A stretch of DNA of 59,924 nt from Paraglaciecola arctica (GTDB taxonomy: Bacteria > Pseudomonadota > Gammaproteobacteria > Enterobacterales > Alteromonadaceae): NCBI RefSeq assembly GCF_018861065.1, contig NZ_JAHKQO010000044.1:1-59924 (forward strand), written 5' to 3'. Below are positions 59,869-59,924 of the stretch, one piece after another (positions within the stretch are counted from its first letter, which is position 1; each line of letters begins with the position of its first letter). The notes below the pieces were generated by a model. It was not told the DNA's origin, did no database searches, and worked only from the letters and a program-made list of their open reading frames with translations. A program made the translations under genes and the position numbers.

Positions 59869-59924
59869 GTTGAGTGATTCAAAAATTTAAAAAAGGGGCC
59901 AAGTGCCTAATGCTGTTCACTTAA

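Overview
The window looks like chromosomal DNA of a marine, polysaccharide-degrading gammaproteobacterium of the Alteromonadales (Paraglaciecola/Glaciecola/Alteromonas type). This is inferred from the gene content: a large TonB-dependent receptor, a PL7 alginate-lyase lipoprotein, a BNR-4 lyase-like protein, a Kdo2-lipid A acyltransferase, GGDEF and HD-GYP proteins and a YqhD reductase, together with AT-rich intergenic DNA holding dispersed palindromic repeats. No rRNA, tRNA, CRISPR array or complete insertion sequence was recognised. No 16S or housekeeping gene allows a firm species call.

Layout. 1-2.8 kb: a 23-bp tandem repeat abutting what looks like the C-terminal stump of an S8 (subtilase) peptidase, a small orphan gene, and a HipBA toxin-antitoxin operon with palindromic operators. 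2.8-13.7 kb: a REP-like repeat neighbourhood around an NTF2-like secreted protein, a two-gene signalling operon (REC-HD-GYP protein plus a hybrid histidine kinase of about 1,880 residues with a periplasmic propeller sensor) and a class C beta-lactamase-fold hydrolase. 13.7-27 kb: a RecX-like gene, then a carbohydrate-utilisation locus. In that locus a sodium/solute symporter, FAD oxidoreductase and SGNH O-acetylesterase form a minus-strand operon, divergent from a TonB receptor and an IclR regulator. An alpha/beta hydrolase and a secreted BNR-4/CBM protein follow. A 16-bp palindromic motif lies upstream of the receptor and of the BNR-4 gene, linking them into one putative regulon.

27-34 kb: small membrane proteins including a DUF4405 cytochrome-b-like protein, then a yhiI-rbbA-yhhJ-type export system. 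34-41 kb: a solute-binding protein, a gluzincin metallopeptidase, small NTF2, VOC and ABM proteins, and a LysR/quinone-oxidoreductase pair. 41-47 kb: an orphan PL7 lyase followed by surface-glycan genes (KpsS-like protein, two glycosyltransferases, LpxL-like acyltransferase). 47-53 kb: a TPR-GGDEF diguanylate cyclase, an SGNH hydrolase, a YCII protein and an S9 peptidase. 53-60 kb: a DnaJ-related protein, an MFS transporter, an MBL-fold hydrolase, and a LysR / DJ-1-PfpI / YqhD set that looks like a reactive-carbonyl detoxification module.

The carbohydrate locus at 14.3-27.1 kb is the most coherent candidate for something not yet described. It joins a probable lyase, two esterases, a cytosolic FAD oxidoreductase with a discoidin-like tail, and dedicated outer- and inner-membrane uptake, with no recognisable glycoside hydrolase or sulfatase. 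Its substrate and the oxidative step cannot be read from the sequence alone.
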